From positions 51,736,046-51,800,045 of the forward strand of contig NC_088302.1 of NCBI RefSeq assembly GCF_032854445.1: DNA of 64,000 nt. The letters run 5' to 3'. Shown in pieces: positions 32,966 to 45,985 of the stretch (positions within the stretch are counted from its first letter, which is position 1; each line of letters starts with the position of its first letter). A program made the position numbers and the translations under genes. The notes beneath the pieces were generated by a model that had not been told where the DNA came from, made no database searches, and was given only the letters and a program-made list of their open reading frames with translations. The DNA is from Liolophura sinensis (lineage: Eukaryota; Mollusca; Polyplacophora; Chitonida; Chitonidae).

Positions 32966-33386
32966 TTCCTACTCATTCGGTTCGTCTACCTTTCGATAGA
33001 TCGATTCTATCTGATTTTATATGGTTTATCCTATATATTCTGATATCAGTGCTTGTAGAATTTACCATGGAGATGAATATGCCGTGACAACAAGACAAGG
33101 GTTATGATGAATGGCTATTACATTATTGATTAGAACATGTAATGTTACGTCGACATGTAATGGATTGCAGCACAGTGGAACACAATAAGTACGGTGGGTG
33201 ATTTGCACCAGATTGTCACGTTTTACAGTAATTAATCCAAAGTTTCTCACGTTTCACTGAACTTGGTAATCTGCTAGCTTTAAACAATCCATATATAGTG
33301 CCCAAGTTCGCAAGATTTGAAGGAAACTACAAACTGAAAACGGTTTCCTCTCTCTCAGATTTTATGACAAGTGGGGTACTTTCAAT

Positions 33387-33554
33387 TTTGTCCATTGTAA
33401 TTTATCCATGATAGTTTGTCCATTGTAATTTATCCATGATAGTTTGTCCATTGTAATTTATCCATGATAGTTTGTCCATTGTAATTTATTCATGATAGTT
33501 TGTCCATTGTAATTTATCCATGATAGTTTGTCCATTGTAATTTATCCATGATAG
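33387..33554 (+). repeat. Six perfect-length 28-bp tandem repeats
   Basis: 'TTTGTCCATTGTAATTTATC' plus CATGATAG is repeated six times (6 x 28 = 168 bp), with one substitution in the fourth unit. There are no spacers between units, so this is not a CRISPR array. Confidence 0.97.
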
Positions 33555-36500
33555 TTGGACTGGCCTTGAGTATGACGTTTACGTATTCTGGCTCAAAATT
33601 GCACAGACAATTTCTGTCACGCTGTTTCATGGATGTGTTTAAATCCTCCTACTCCGTGGATAGGGTTGTATGTTCATCGTGCTGAATTGGATTACCACGT
33701 TACACATATGAACAGTTGGAATTAAAGCGTAACTAAGATACATCCTTGTAAATATAATTTATATGATTCTGAGAACGTACGGAAAACATATACTTGCGTA
33801 AATTAAGACCAGAAAAAGTATCGCCTTTACGTAAACGTCTAGAAGGACTAGTAAGTCGTTAATCTTATGCGGATAAAAAAAGCTTCCAGCAGAGTTGATA
33901 ATTGTCCAATGTTTCTCCTTTATAGACGTTACATGATTTCATTTCGTGAGCTGGCGGTAGATATAGATATGGAAGATAGCAGACATCCGCATACCAACAG
34001 TCAGCATTGAAGACCAATTCCCAAAACTTAGGTCAATGATTTTACAGTTGAATGGTACTGAAGTCTACGGTCATTTTATTTTAGTCCGATTCTAAATGAC
34101 AGATGTTACATTAGATCTCTGACTGTTTTCAGTAAAACAATGCATTCCGTCGGTTTTAAGACGTTTCGGATGTCAATGTATGGGGCGCGTGACGATTTGG
34201 TGCGTGTCTCGCCGAAGTTGTGCACGTTGTGAAGGGGATTATGACTAAAGCGACTGTCCTACTGTCGAGATGATGAAATACTGCAACCGTAAGGGAGATA
34301 ATTCATGATACCGCTGCGTTCGGAGACTGTCCAATACGTAAGGAAGACAACAATGTACGCTTTCTGAAACCTGTCTAGACATCCTTATGATGTCAAACAT
34401 TACATGTGATTCGTGAAAAATCACTGCCCAGAGGAAGTAATGCCAAAGATTCTCCAGTATGAGAAGAGAAGTATTTCCTCTTGAATTCAACAATAACGAA
34501 TCTGGTTATACATTCTATCAGGCCATGTATAACCATCAAAACCGTCCACCCGTATTAACCAATATCAAACTTCACATGCCAGCTATTTCAGGCTACACTA
34601 ACTGATATAGTATTGTTGTTTTGGGGATTCACTTCTTTTGGGAATAAAACAGATTCTAGTTCTAAACACTTGCTGACATTAAATCCGAGTTTCGAGCTAA
34701 TACATTAGGCAAACAATCGCAAGTTGTGCGTGTCACCCATCTAGACCATTTGATCAACAAACATCCCATAAAAACAGGATGTGTAAGTAACAACTTCATC
34801 GTTATTTGGAATTTGAGCACAAATTCTTGCGCTGAAAATTGGCTGACCACTCCGGGTTCCCAACCTGCAACCTCACAGTTAGGAACCTAACCGCCAGCAT
34901 AGCAACACTTCTGACTAGGAGATTCTCTTTTGTGAGCTCTGGCATGAATCTTTCTGTTAAATGGACCCATCAGCGGAACAGGATATCCCAAACGGTGTGT
35001 CTCTGCACCTCCCAAAATCACGTGTTCAGGGAGAAAGCGCTGTTTGTCCCTGTACTTAAGCTAGTTAAGCCAGCGTCTGGCCTGGCCTATGAACCAGACG
35101 AAACTCTGGCAAGTGTCATGTGCAATCTGTTGGGGCGTCTAGCTAATTATGGGTTAAAAAGGTCTCCCGAAGAAAATTATCTGTTAAACCCTGCTCACTG
35201 CAAACTGGGTGTAATATAAGTCCCAAGTCCGACATTTGTATATCACCCTTAGACCATAAAGGGGTGTTCGAAAGTTTTTAAACCTTCCACCAATATGTCA
35301 CAGGTGAGAAGGTTCTCCAGTAACCCGCCAATTGTGAGTGGTTTACACTGAGCAAGAGTAAGATGAAATTAAATACGATGGTCGATATCAATCGAATGTA
35401 GGTCGGGGAATATTCCATGCTTTACCTTGAGAAGCGAATTAAATATGCTTCACACAAAACAAAAATTTAGCGTTGGCCAACACGACTTTATAAGGTAGAC
35501 TTTTACATACCATTGCGGCCTTTCACCCCAAAGTAGCGCTGGCTTACACTCAAAAGTAGTGCAGACTGAGCAAAACATATATGTATATAGGGTTACACTG
35601 ATATTAAAGAAAAATATTGATGCGGGATACCACACTTAAGGTCCAAGTAGTGTATAAACTCGACACTGTCCAAATGTGAAAATATATGTGCACATTCATG
35701 CATAAATATTGTGTCACATTTAATATAATGTATTAACAAATATACAGTGTTTCAGGTATAGTCGCTTTCACACGGGTCGAGTCGAGTCGTGTAATCCTAC
35801 AGGACATGCATTATTTCTTTGGTGGCTAATGGACTGATTGTACTGAATCCTAGTTTCAGCCTACTTGTCGAATTTGACGGTTTCATTTGACAAATCACAT
35901 TGTGTGAACGCGGCTTATCTTTACAATATACACGTAAGCAGACGTCTACCTTCATCAAGAGTCAGGGTGTGAAAATCAGGGGGAGACAACCAAGGAGATG
36001 TTTATACCTGAGGATTTCTGGCAGATTTTCACCTCTGCGGCCAAAGATTTTAATAAAACTTCTAAGAGCGGTCCGAGATAAGAGAAGATCTCATTAAAAA
36101 TCTTAATAAAGTTGTGGTTATTTGAACACATTAAAACATCACATCTCATGTGTAGAGAACTGAACATGATTATTTGACAGTTTACATTGTAGAAGTTGTA
36201 TGGATGAATGAACTTGTGGTGACTGGGATATTTATATATTTATTTATGTATAGGCAGAGATATCACAAGATAAAACACAGGGGCTGATTCAACAAAGCCA
36301 TTTCAAACATCAGTCAAAATTTAAAACCTTGTCACAATGCTTAGTATTAGTACCCGATGTTGAGGTCTGGGCCCAAGTGTTTTAAGATAACATCTGTTAG
36401 GTGGAGAAACTTTTATTTCTAAGGTACGACAATAACCTTTAAAGCTGTATTTTAGATAATGACTCGATCCAGAAATGGTTTTGTAGAATCGACCCAAGTC

Positions 36501-36914
36501 TTGTACTACCATGCAGGCTCCTCTGTTTGACGGGATCAAGGAAAAACAAGCCTGCAGCTTAATATATCTTATTGATATGTCTTAATATGTTTTTCCTGCA
36601 GAGTTCAGAATGCTGACAGGGTTCTCACAAACAGTGTCATGTCACAGATTAATAACTGAGTAGCAGGGTATAGGTTAGAATATGTATTGTCAGATGTAAG
36701 TAATACAAAATGAGTATACATGATTCATCATGTCAATGTGATGTTCACTCCATTCCATGACAAATATGATTTAAGACTCACATGTATATAACACTATGTA
36801 TTACTTATTCTGTGTTCTCTCCTGACGATGCCACAAAATCAAAAAGCGCTAAAATTTGATCTAAGATACTTACTTGCCACAGACCTCATCATCAATGCTC
36901 AACAAATATGGCAA
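33555..36914. other. No gene recognised
   Basis: Contains chance ORFs, the longest 126 residues (34839-35219), none with a family signature. A T/A-rich stretch with TTTATTTATG lies at 36225-36250. No SINE or element A copy was seen. Confidence 0.5.
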
Positions 36915-37150
36915 TTTAATATAAAGAAGTACAGCACATAGCCAAGCCAGAGCAACTGTGACAGTGTGATAATTGGCTAATCCTCACATGCAAATGGTAA
37001 AAACACGCCTCAATTTATCCCAGTTAAGGTTTTATTCTAACTATTTATGTAAATGCCAAAACAGAAGCAAATTGCACGCCCTCTGGCACCATGGCTTAAG
37101 CAGAAAAAATGCAGTGATGTTACCTACAATTTATAATTAATTACAGTTGC
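36915..37150 (+). repeat. Element A copy, near full length
   Basis: It has 'ATAAAGAAGTACAGCACATA', 'GTGACAGTGTGATAATTGGC', 'AGTTAAGGTTTTATTCTAAC', 'TGGCACCATGGCTTAAGCAG' and 'GCAGTGATGTTACCTACAAT' in the standard order. Confidence 0.85.
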
Positions 37151-37410
37151 ATTCAGACCATTTGACAAGGATTTAACTCTCCCCCAATTCTTTGTGCTAC
37201 AGTTGAAAGGATAGTATACAAACCATGAACAGCAAAAGGGAATCTATCAAAACTGCTACCTCATGAAACTGAGAACCAGCTACCTCGTATAGCCTCCGGA
37301 AGATTCCGATCGACTTCTGATATTCCTTACTGGGACCTTTGGTAGAAAACACCAGCATTGCTGTAACTGTGCACTTTCATAGTCCTCGCCTCAAAACGTT
37401 TTATTTGGAT

Positions 37411-37640
37411 ATGACTCGATAAAAACACTACAGCATAGAGAGTAAAATCAGAGCAGCGGTAACAGTGTGCTAGTTGACAATGGTTACGCGGAACCGGGCT
37501 CATGTAAATATCAGCAAAGTGCTCTTTCCTCTACAAATCATCATCTACAACTTTATTTATAAAAGACTACTGAATGGAGAGAAAACCCAGTACAGTGACG
37601 ATATGGTTATAGTTGGCAAATGGTTCGCACGTCTATCTAT
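37411..37640 (+). repeat. Two adjacent element A 5' parts
   Basis: The first starts at about 37420 ('CACTACAGCATAGAGAGTAA') and continues to 'ATGGTTACGCGGAACCGG'. A second start follows at 37556 ('TATAAAAGACTACTGAATGG') with 'ATAGTTGGCAAATGGTT'. Neither has the 3' half. Confidence 0.7.
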
Positions 37641-37716
37641 ACCAAACCCTCGGTCGGACGTATCCGAAGAAGAATTTAAGTAGTTCTTAAACTCTTGTAT
37701 ACAAAAAAGATTCTGA

Positions 37717-38645
37717 GTTATTCGTCTTTGATGAGCCGGTAGTGCTAAGAGCCGCCTGCTCCCCTCCGTTCAAATTCAGCCCACAAAGTGTTAATTTAGC
37801 TCAACATGCTGAAAACCTGTCTGGACTGGAGGTGTCAAGAGTAGGCCAAATTCCCGCTGGCCATCACCGAGGAAATCAATAAGTGACCCCAGGCAAAATA
37901 AGCGCCAAAGTGACATGCTGAACGAGTACCTTAAATTTACAACTGCAAAATTTTTTTCTCAAGAGCCAAAATGTGGAATGATTCATCGTCACTCGCTGGT
38001 ATTTGCTTATGTTGGAGTACAATCGCCATTTCGCAAAGGTGTAATAATGGCCCAGACTTTCGAGCAAATATAACCCCATTTGTATGCCAAACACAAATAA
38101 GTAATAAGAGGTATCTCTTTTTTGAAAACACAATGGTAGAGGTGGAACATTTGGCATCAGTGTGCATTTGGTTTCCCTCGTGAGTCATTAAACTGTCAGA
38201 GAATTAGGGCACTCGCTGCTTCCAAATATTGAACTGAACTTTAACAAACAGTGCTTTGGTAACCTTTTTAAGAACTGTCCTATGAGACAGAAACAGAAGA
38301 CCTGTTAAAAGCATCTGTCGCAGAAACTCTTGATATGCCCGTGTAGTATTTCCGAAACCAATCGCTGCTGTGCGACATCTCTGGCACAAAGTTCAATCTA
38401 GGCCACAGTAACGCTCACTAATGAATAGATCATTGATCTTCTTTATGGTGCTTTAGTACGTATTAATGCCTTACCCACTAATGACTAGGTTTACAAACAT
38501 CACCACGTTTCCTATCTGTCTCTGGAGACCCGGTTTGAATGTTTCAAGCACAGCCGTTGTCAATAGAATCGTGAATTTGGAATAGTAGAAACACTAAACT
38601 TAACATCGCCAGAGGTGCCTTTAAAAAGATATTTCTGAAAATACA
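37717..38645 (+). repeat. Long duplicate block E, copy 1 (partner at 52917-53795)
   Basis: It aligns collinearly with 52917-53795 over about 0.9 kb. Landmarks are 'GGTAGTGCTAAG', 'AAATCAATAAGTGACCC', 'ACACAATGGTAGAGGTGG', 'TTAAAAGCATCTGTCGCAGA' and 'GTTGTCAATAGAATCGT'. No ORF is conserved between the copies, so it is treated as non-coding. Confidence 0.8.
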
Positions 38646-40118
38646 CTTGCCAAAAATTATTATTATTAAAAAAGATATATATGCTTGAATATAAAAAATC
38701 AAAGTAGGTATGGTGACAGCCTATCGTAAAAATTCAGTATCAATCACAGCTGTAGCACTCACAGCTGTAGTTGAAAATTGTTCAGTTGTTTCTTTTGTTT
38801 AATACACCATCAGGAGGAACGTTCTCCAGAATCTTCTGAAAAATGATAATTTAAATAAAATGTAGCCAAAATATAGCCACTTAATAAATAGCCACTTAAT
38901 TAAATAAAATAGCCACTTAATGAGATAAAAGAATGAGAGTATTCGCTATGAATCTGTCCAAGATTGGTTAAGACACATATAGCTGTGTTATATGGGCAAA
39001 CGTAGAAATGCTCTAACACATATACTCTAACAGGCTGGACGTTTGCCAGAATCGTCTGGCGAATGACAATAATTTCAATAAATTCCAGGGATGTAGCTAC
39101 TTAATATCGCAACTGAGACCGGGGTACGATGATTCACTTTTAACTAAATATGATTGGAAATACACAGAATTCCATTTTATCAAATACAAAATATACTGAT
39201 TTACTTATCAATGCATCCATAGGGCGCCATATGTTAAATTTAACTTGAATAGTTTTGTATCAGATGCAAAATAAGCCAGAATCCCGATGTCCGAAATACC
39301 ACCCTTCCATCCACCAACATCTCAAGGAACAAATAATTAAACTTAAGCCTGTACATGATACGGAAGACGTATGGCAAAATTCATGGAAATAGGTGTAGTG
39401 CTTTAGAAGAGTTGCATGGACTAAATGTGAATACATGGAAAAGCACTATTACGCAGAGTCCTAGATGGCGGTCATTATTTATTATCACCCGATTATCTTT
39501 AAACTTAAACATGCACAAGTTCGGATTATAGACAAGATGTATGGTAAGTTTTAACAAATTCAGCGCTGTAGTTTGGGAGGAGATGCGTGGACAAAATCGT
39601 GTCCACAGATAGACAGGGGATATACCCCCCCCCCCCCCCAAGTTCGTGGAACGATTATAAAAATGGCTTTGTGGATGAACTTACCCCAATTTCAGCTGGG
39701 GTAAATGGATTCATAGGTTAGGGTAAGTTGAGCCATCACGTAAAAAGCAGTCATCCTTTTTTCTGTCATTAAGTGAGTTTTATCTGTTTTATTTCAGTAT
39801 TGTTACATTTGCTGAAGTGCCAACATTTTCTGTTTGGTTCCTGTATTTTCTGACTCGACTAGCGTTGTAATGCAAAGTCTGCAAAGTTGTCAAAATGACA
39901 GAAGCAAAAATCACTCGGAAATTTGAGCAGAGTAGATCTTCGGGCAGATCCTCCAGCGGAGACAGCTTCTGAACAATGTTATCTATCATGAAACATGCTT
40001 CGTCCTATGCCGAAAAGGACAAGGGAAACAGTGTCCATTCGCCCAAACTGCTCCTGAGGGAAAACACTTTCATCAATAGGCCTATTTTTCCCTTTTCTGC
40101 TTGTCTTACACTTATACT
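38646..40118. other. No gene recognised; C15 tract
   Basis: 'ATAGCCACTTAAT' recurs near 38873-38920. A run of 15 C's lies at 39625-39639. Short chance ORFs only. Confidence 0.5.
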
Positions 40119-40328
40119 AACCAGGCATGTATCATAAAAAGTGTAATCTCTATTGACGATAATACGGTAACCAGGCATGTATCATAAAAAGTGTAATCTC
40201 TATTGACGATAATACGGTAACCAGGCATGTATCATAAAAAGTGTAATCCCTGTTGACGATAATACGGTAACCAGGCATGTATCATAAAAAGTGTAATCTC
40301 TATTGACGATAATACGGTAACCAGGCAT
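40119..40328 (+). repeat. 50-bp tandem array, four near-identical units and a partial
   Basis: 'AACCAGGCATGTATCATAAA' repeats at 40119, 40169, 40219, 40269 and (partial) 40319. Only two substitutions are seen, both in one unit, so the expansion is recent. Confidence 0.96.
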
Positions 40329-43300
40329 TAACTGAAATTATACATATTACAGCTAAACTCAAGGAATAACTATCTACGGGTATATTAATTTTTACGTCCA
40401 TGTGACTTTCAAAATGAATGAATGTTTGACTAAAGAAGATAAAAATGAAGCTGTATGAACATGTTCCACAAATATCTGAGATATTAACATCAAAATATGT
40501 CAACAACAACCAGTGGGTAAATTGGTCCATGCCTGATCTTACATCATGTTGAATGGCTCAGCTTATCGCGCCTTGCCACACAATTACTTTTTTCCTTTGA
40601 CCAACAAAATTAGTAATGTTCAAACAGATTTTACATTTCAAACTTAATGTTTAAAGCAGACTGGGAGTTTCACTCGAATTTCAAGTGTATTCATTTTTTT
40701 TATCGAGAGAATGTCACTGTCAAGCGCGTCGTCCATCAGAGGATCATCAGATTCATTTCTGAATAATCAGGGTTGGACATGTTGGAAAAGACAAAGCAAT
40801 TCTATCAGTTAACTAAACTAAGATATCATTTAGAAAGTAATTATAAGTAAAACCTTTGTCGTTATACATATAATGGTCGTATTTCTTGATATAACACAAA
40901 TCACTCGCCACTCAAATGTGGGCTGTCCTTTTCGTAAAGATGACATATCCACACGGATAATGAGTGAGTGTAGGCCAAGTAGCCGCCTATGGTAAGCCGG
41001 CTAAGCATTAGTTTTACGTTTGTGAAACAACTTCTTAAATAGTATCTTGCTTACTGACTAGCAGACCTTTGTGAAAAAGGTCCCTGACATGCAGAAGATG
41101 AACAGTTTTGTCCTTGTGTCTACGCAGGAAAACAAACCTACGTTACTGCATTTCATTGTTGTGATTTAATGAGACAACGTAACATTTCATTTTTGTAATA
41201 TCATTTGTAATAATTGATTAGAACCCAAAGAGATAAACTTTAACGGAAATACTTTTCTCGCATACCAACGAAGAGCCAGATGTACACTTTGAGCCATAAA
41301 ATGTTATGGAGATGGAAAAATGGATTAATCACACATAAAAAAAACTCGTGGGTGTACTGAACTTCAAAAACATAAAGCGAGAAATACGATCGTGAAATTT
41401 AGCACCTGATAAAGAGCTTCAGCGAGAGTTTAGTAATCTGATCTGTGGTCGAGGCAATCAAGATGATTTGTTCTTGCGTTCGGTTTACAAATGGGTCTTT
41501 ATCGTTTGCAACTTGACAACATAACGCCATTATTGTCTTATGGGTATATCGAATTACTTGTTTTTGTGTAGGCGGAGGAAATATACACATTTTAGACAAA
41601 GGCATGATGCCTGTGGATTTTCCATTTGTATTTAACGAGTTTATTTGTTGCTCCCAGTTTAGCATTTCAACTTCAGAAAACTCGATTACCTAAAACGGTC
41701 TTCCAAACCCCATATGTGATTTTAGATGTTATACGGCTTGCGACTTCGACTTAAATGAAGCTCCATGGATGTAACACAGTCAACGTGTTTCTGTCTAACT
41801 GTACATTTTCTACAGGATGCCTTTAACTGTTTTATTTCAAAAGAACACTTGGGATTTGGAACCAAGCAACAGTAACGTTAGAATCTTAATGAATTTTATC
41901 GAATTAGCGTAATTGTAATTACAACAGTCAACTGTTCTTAACTGGGCTGTTATGCGTTAAGATGGAGGAATGCCATGAGAATAGAAGGACAGTCGTTCTA
42001 ACTGGCTGTTACTCTGTTTGCCGTAATCCCGGAAACATTAGTGTCCAAACAGGTTATTTTCAGGCATGCAGTTGTTTCAGTTCAGTACAGATTTAAAAGT
42101 TCTTCTGTGAAAGATATTCTGTCTTGGACTAGGTGTTTATTGGTGTATGGATCACCATTTTGTGATTTGTGGGACGAGAGAGCAATGTGCGACTTAACTC
42201 AACTGGTCGTTAGGTGTTAGTCTTAGTCACCTGATGACCATACGACTTCAAGATTGAAGGACATTCATCTAACGACTCGAATGCAACTCCAGTTGAGGTC
42301 GCTTCGTTATTTCGCATACACGGACGCTTAGGTCCCGAAGCACCAGTTAAGTTCATTTGCGTCTAAAGCTCTCGTTTTACAGACCGACAACCCATCCAAC
42401 GATAACAGTATACAACAGTCCCATTCAGTGTCGTGTTAACTGACAGACTCTGTACAGTCTACCCGAGCGATTTCGTCACACCTTACTTTCCACCGACGTC
42501 AGATTATACCAGCAGTGTGTGATACAGATCAGTCTGGTCAGTTAATACCCATGTACTCATGTTACACACGCTCCAAAGTCGCCCAGGTGTACATTGTCCT
42601 AACTCGGCTGCCATGTATTCTGCGGGCATTTGGCCAGAATGAAACCAGTACTGTAGTAACAATTGTCAAGTGATCGGGTTCCATCGGTTATTTGTGATCA
42701 AGTATCAGTTCATATGAGATGGTCGCCATTTTTTTTAAATCACTGCTGAATGAACAAATATATACGTAGAAAAAAATTTATTATGTGTTGTTTATATCAG
42801 TGGCCACGTGCCTTCCGATCTATTTTGACACTTTTAGCTACATTGTCCAGTAATACACCATCTCTTTAAATCTTTAAACACCTCTTTAAGAAAATGAGGA
42901 AATCTTATTGAGAAATAGTGACTCTTTATTTAGTCGTTGCTGTTGATTTAAGACCGTTAGATATGGAAGAGATTTTAGAACGAGGCGCCGCAGGGATATT
43001 GACTTGTTTATTTATTCGGGCGACTTAATGAATTTGATTGAAAAGTGAGATATACCCCCACAAGTTTGACTTGCCACCCAATATCAAGTGTTGTGACGCG
43101 CGTCCTGACGCGACTATGCAAATTGTCAATATTCAGTATCTAATGAACTTGTAAACATCGACACTGTAATAGCTAAACCTATAGTGTGGTGTAATGACAG
43201 TGGTGGTCATGGGTTTAAGGTAAAGGCCAAAATTTAAGGCAGAGTCTTCATGACATCATTTAATCTGGTGTTGAACATGTGGTGTTCAAAAGTCGGACTT

Positions 43301-43431
43301 GGATGCAAAGATCCCCAATGTTTTCAGCAGGATTTTGTGTCCTGTGTAGATGACCGTTTCAAAGACAGGGTTATTTATTCTTTCAGTTGTCTGGAGCATT
43401 GTCTCTTGTGATGAATGTTGCCTGGTGATTT
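40329..43431. other. No gene recognised
   Basis: About 3.1 kb with no SINE, array, element A copy or plausible ORF that I can point to. Confidence 0.5.
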
Positions 43432-43617
43432 ACGGTGACTGATGGCAATCCATTATCCCTAGGGACCTGAGGTTAGATTACTAATGAGTCCGTAAAATGC
43501 GGCCGTCAATTATTCTCAATTTTCACAATTTCGCAGTCCGGCTGTAGTGATGTTCTGAGGTCGACCTGTATGATCACATTGCCGTGGCTCTCGGTCTTCA
43601 TTGTAACGGGAGTTCAC
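43432..43617 (+). repeat. Dispersed block B, copy 2
   Basis: Inverted partner of 5838-6022, with stops in all frames where copy 1 has an ORF. Confidence 0.65.
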
Positions 43618-44779
43618 TAGGAAACAAAGACAATTGAATACACAAAAGATGAGATTTACATTCCCATTAAGTTCCGTGTACTTAGTAACCAGTCTTGAGT
43701 GATATAGTACAAGCCTTCCATTCTCCCAGCGAGCTGCTGTTCCCAGCAGAGCTATAAATCATTGGCTCTGGCCGTTTACTAACATGTTCAGTGGATAGTA
43801 TGCAAATACATTGTCGTGATATAGCCGAAGAACTGCTGACTCGGCGTTAACTATTTACCATTCATCCATTCATTCATTCATCCATTCAATATAATGTAAA
43901 ATCCATATTTACGCCTTTTGGGGGAAATACTTTGACTGTTAGTGTCCACCATTACCCACAAAAAGCTTTCCAGTCATTTGACATTTACTATGTGAAAACG
44001 GCAACCACATTTAGATCACTTAACACATTTGAACTGACTATATGTCATGATTAGACACTTTTAAATCGACTAACTGAGATAAACAGACACGATGATTTTG
44101 GTTTTCACTGTTACACTGACGTCGCTGCTCAAGTTTATACCTCCACGCTGTAGTCTTTGGTATTATGTAACACTCCGCGCTGGATCACATTTATCCCGGC
44201 TGTAAACAGTCTCTTCATTCTATATACCAGACACAACCACATTTGCAAATGTAGCTTCAGTTTCATTACCAAAATCACCCAGATTGATGACCCACAAATA
44301 TTTTACCCCAGCAATAAAGATTAGGTCATTTTGTAACTTGTTAATATTTCTTGCAATAAAGTTAACAACTTTAAAGAAACTATACCGAAAACTTCCAGTA
44401 GACTTTTTGCTGTTATTCTAGATTACCTTTCATAAAATATCAGCCTCGTCCGAGCACGTGTTATCGATCAAACAGGTTATAAAATTTGTAAAATGAAAGT
44501 AATGGGTATAATGTTTTACAAACTTTAGAATCATTATTACACCTCAAGTAGTTACAAGTTTAATATTTTCTGAAGGCATTAATTTGAGGTATTGTTCGTA
44601 AATTAAAAAAAAATTGATTTGATAAGCAATATCAAATATGGCATTTTGCAAAAAAAATCTCAGCCTTTTTAAATAACGCAGGAGATTACTAGGATGTGAC
44701 TGAAATATTGCTGACCTGGCATTAAGCCGCAAATCAATCATTCATCAATCTGGTATCATCCAGAAATTCTGCTTGAACT
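43618..44779. other. No gene recognised
   Basis: Contains a short 'ATTCATCCATTCATTCATTC' tract at about 43860-43888; otherwise AT-rich without features. Confidence 0.55.
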
Positions 44780-45010
44780 TGGAGAATATGATTTTCACAG
44801 GTCACCACAGACCACGTGCTATTGATTAGTATATAATCCCAACAGGTCATTGTAGAGCATCTATTTCTGGATAATATATGATCCCAACAGGACACCATAG
44901 GACGTGTAGTTCCTTTTAACATATGATCCCAAACAAGACACCATAGAACGTGTAGTTCCCGTTAATATATGGCCCCAACAAGACCAACATAAGAACTTTT
45001 AGATCTGGCT
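44780..45010 (+). repeat. ~46-bp degenerate array, about 5 units, homologous to the 5000-5356 array
   Basis: 'ATATGATCCCAACA' recurs at about 46-bp spacing (44834, 44880, 44925, 44971). The last unit ('TGTAGTTCCCGTTAATATAT' then GGCCCCAACA) matches the reverse complement of the 83-bp unit. It runs straight into an element A start at 45010. A further related stretch lies at 45195-45275. Confidence 0.8.
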
Positions 45011-45110
45011 AATATAAAAAGACGACAGAATTGTCATTTTACCCAAATTTGTATTTTATTCTAAAAGTTCACGTAAATGCTCAACTAATAGCAAATTACT
45101 TGTAATAGTC
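45010..45110 (+). repeat. Element A copy, internally deleted
   Basis: 'AATATAAAAAGACGACAG' is followed after a deletion by 'GTATTTTATTCTAAAAGTTC', 'ACGTAAATGCTCAACTAATA' and GCAAATTAC. Confidence 0.65.
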
Positions 45111-45113
45111 GTA

Positions 45114-45180
45114 TATTACGGTGAAATATTCTTGAGTACCGCGTAAAATACATATCAAATAAATGAATGGATAAATAAAC
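45114..45180 (+). mobile_element. SINE-1 3'-end remnant
   Basis: 'GTGAAATATTCTTGAGTACC' and GCGTAAAATACATATCAAATAAAT match the 3' terminus. It interrupts the element A and array region. Confidence 0.8.
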
Positions 45181-45744
45181 ACATGAATTACTAGCAATGT
45201 AATATAATACCAACAAGATACCGCAGAATATGTGGCTTTGTCCAATACATGATCCCAACATTCCATCTTGGAACATAATCAATGCGTTAATAAAGAAATC
45301 TTCCCCAAGCGGTCACCATCGAACCAATGTCGTAAACACTATTCCCTGACTATCTGATATGGTTTGTCATGATTCTGAAGACAATTTTTCGCCTTTAATG
45401 TTCTGTTTTGATCAGTTAGTCATGTTATGTTTTTATTTATATCTAGCCAGATGAACTGAGTTGGCTTCACAAAACTAACTACAGGCAAACGATTTTATGT
45501 CAACAAAGAGCGCCAACAATTTGTTTGCTTATATATTGGTTTACAGCTCCACTGAGGAAATTTCCTCTTTGCTGCATTTTTTAATTACTAAAACTGAGGG
45601 TCGAGTTATTGACAATTAAAACTCTTAGTGAAGTTTATAACTGCTTTCTGATACAATGTTTGGAAGTTCTCTTCTATGCAGTCCTGTGTAGTGCCCACAT
45701 AATATTGTTGTAGTATCAAACCACTATGTTTACGCATATAAGAA

Positions 45745-45985
45745 TTTTTGCCTCGAAACAGACAAACAGACGTTTGACACAAACCACCAAAGAACTAAGA
45801 AAGTATAGACCGTAAGAAAATAGGACGAAATCATACAAATAGTAGGAGTGAACAGTTTTCAATAATGTACGAAAGACGCGAAGTATGTTCCTGGCGATTC
45901 AGTGAAATTAATATTCAAACCGTGTGCCATGCTAGAATATAAGTTGTCGATAATAAAATATATATCTCAGTTGCGCTGTACAGGC
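45745..45985 (+). repeat. Dispersed block D, copy 2
   Basis: Partner of 7675-7865 over its full length, with several small indels. Confidence 0.75.

Noticed and set aside
33387-33554. Regular 28-bp repeats suggestive of a CRISPR array
   Set aside because: Units are contiguous with no spacers, there are no cas-like genes, and the context is an animal genome.
34839-35219. 126-residue ORF
   Set aside because: No family signature, no splice context, and length is within chance for this much sequence.
36820-36870. Second Penelope-like terminus (CTGACGA followed by A-rich sequence)
   Set aside because: No PLE coding sequence is adjacent and the GAAA box is not clear; resemblance is too short.
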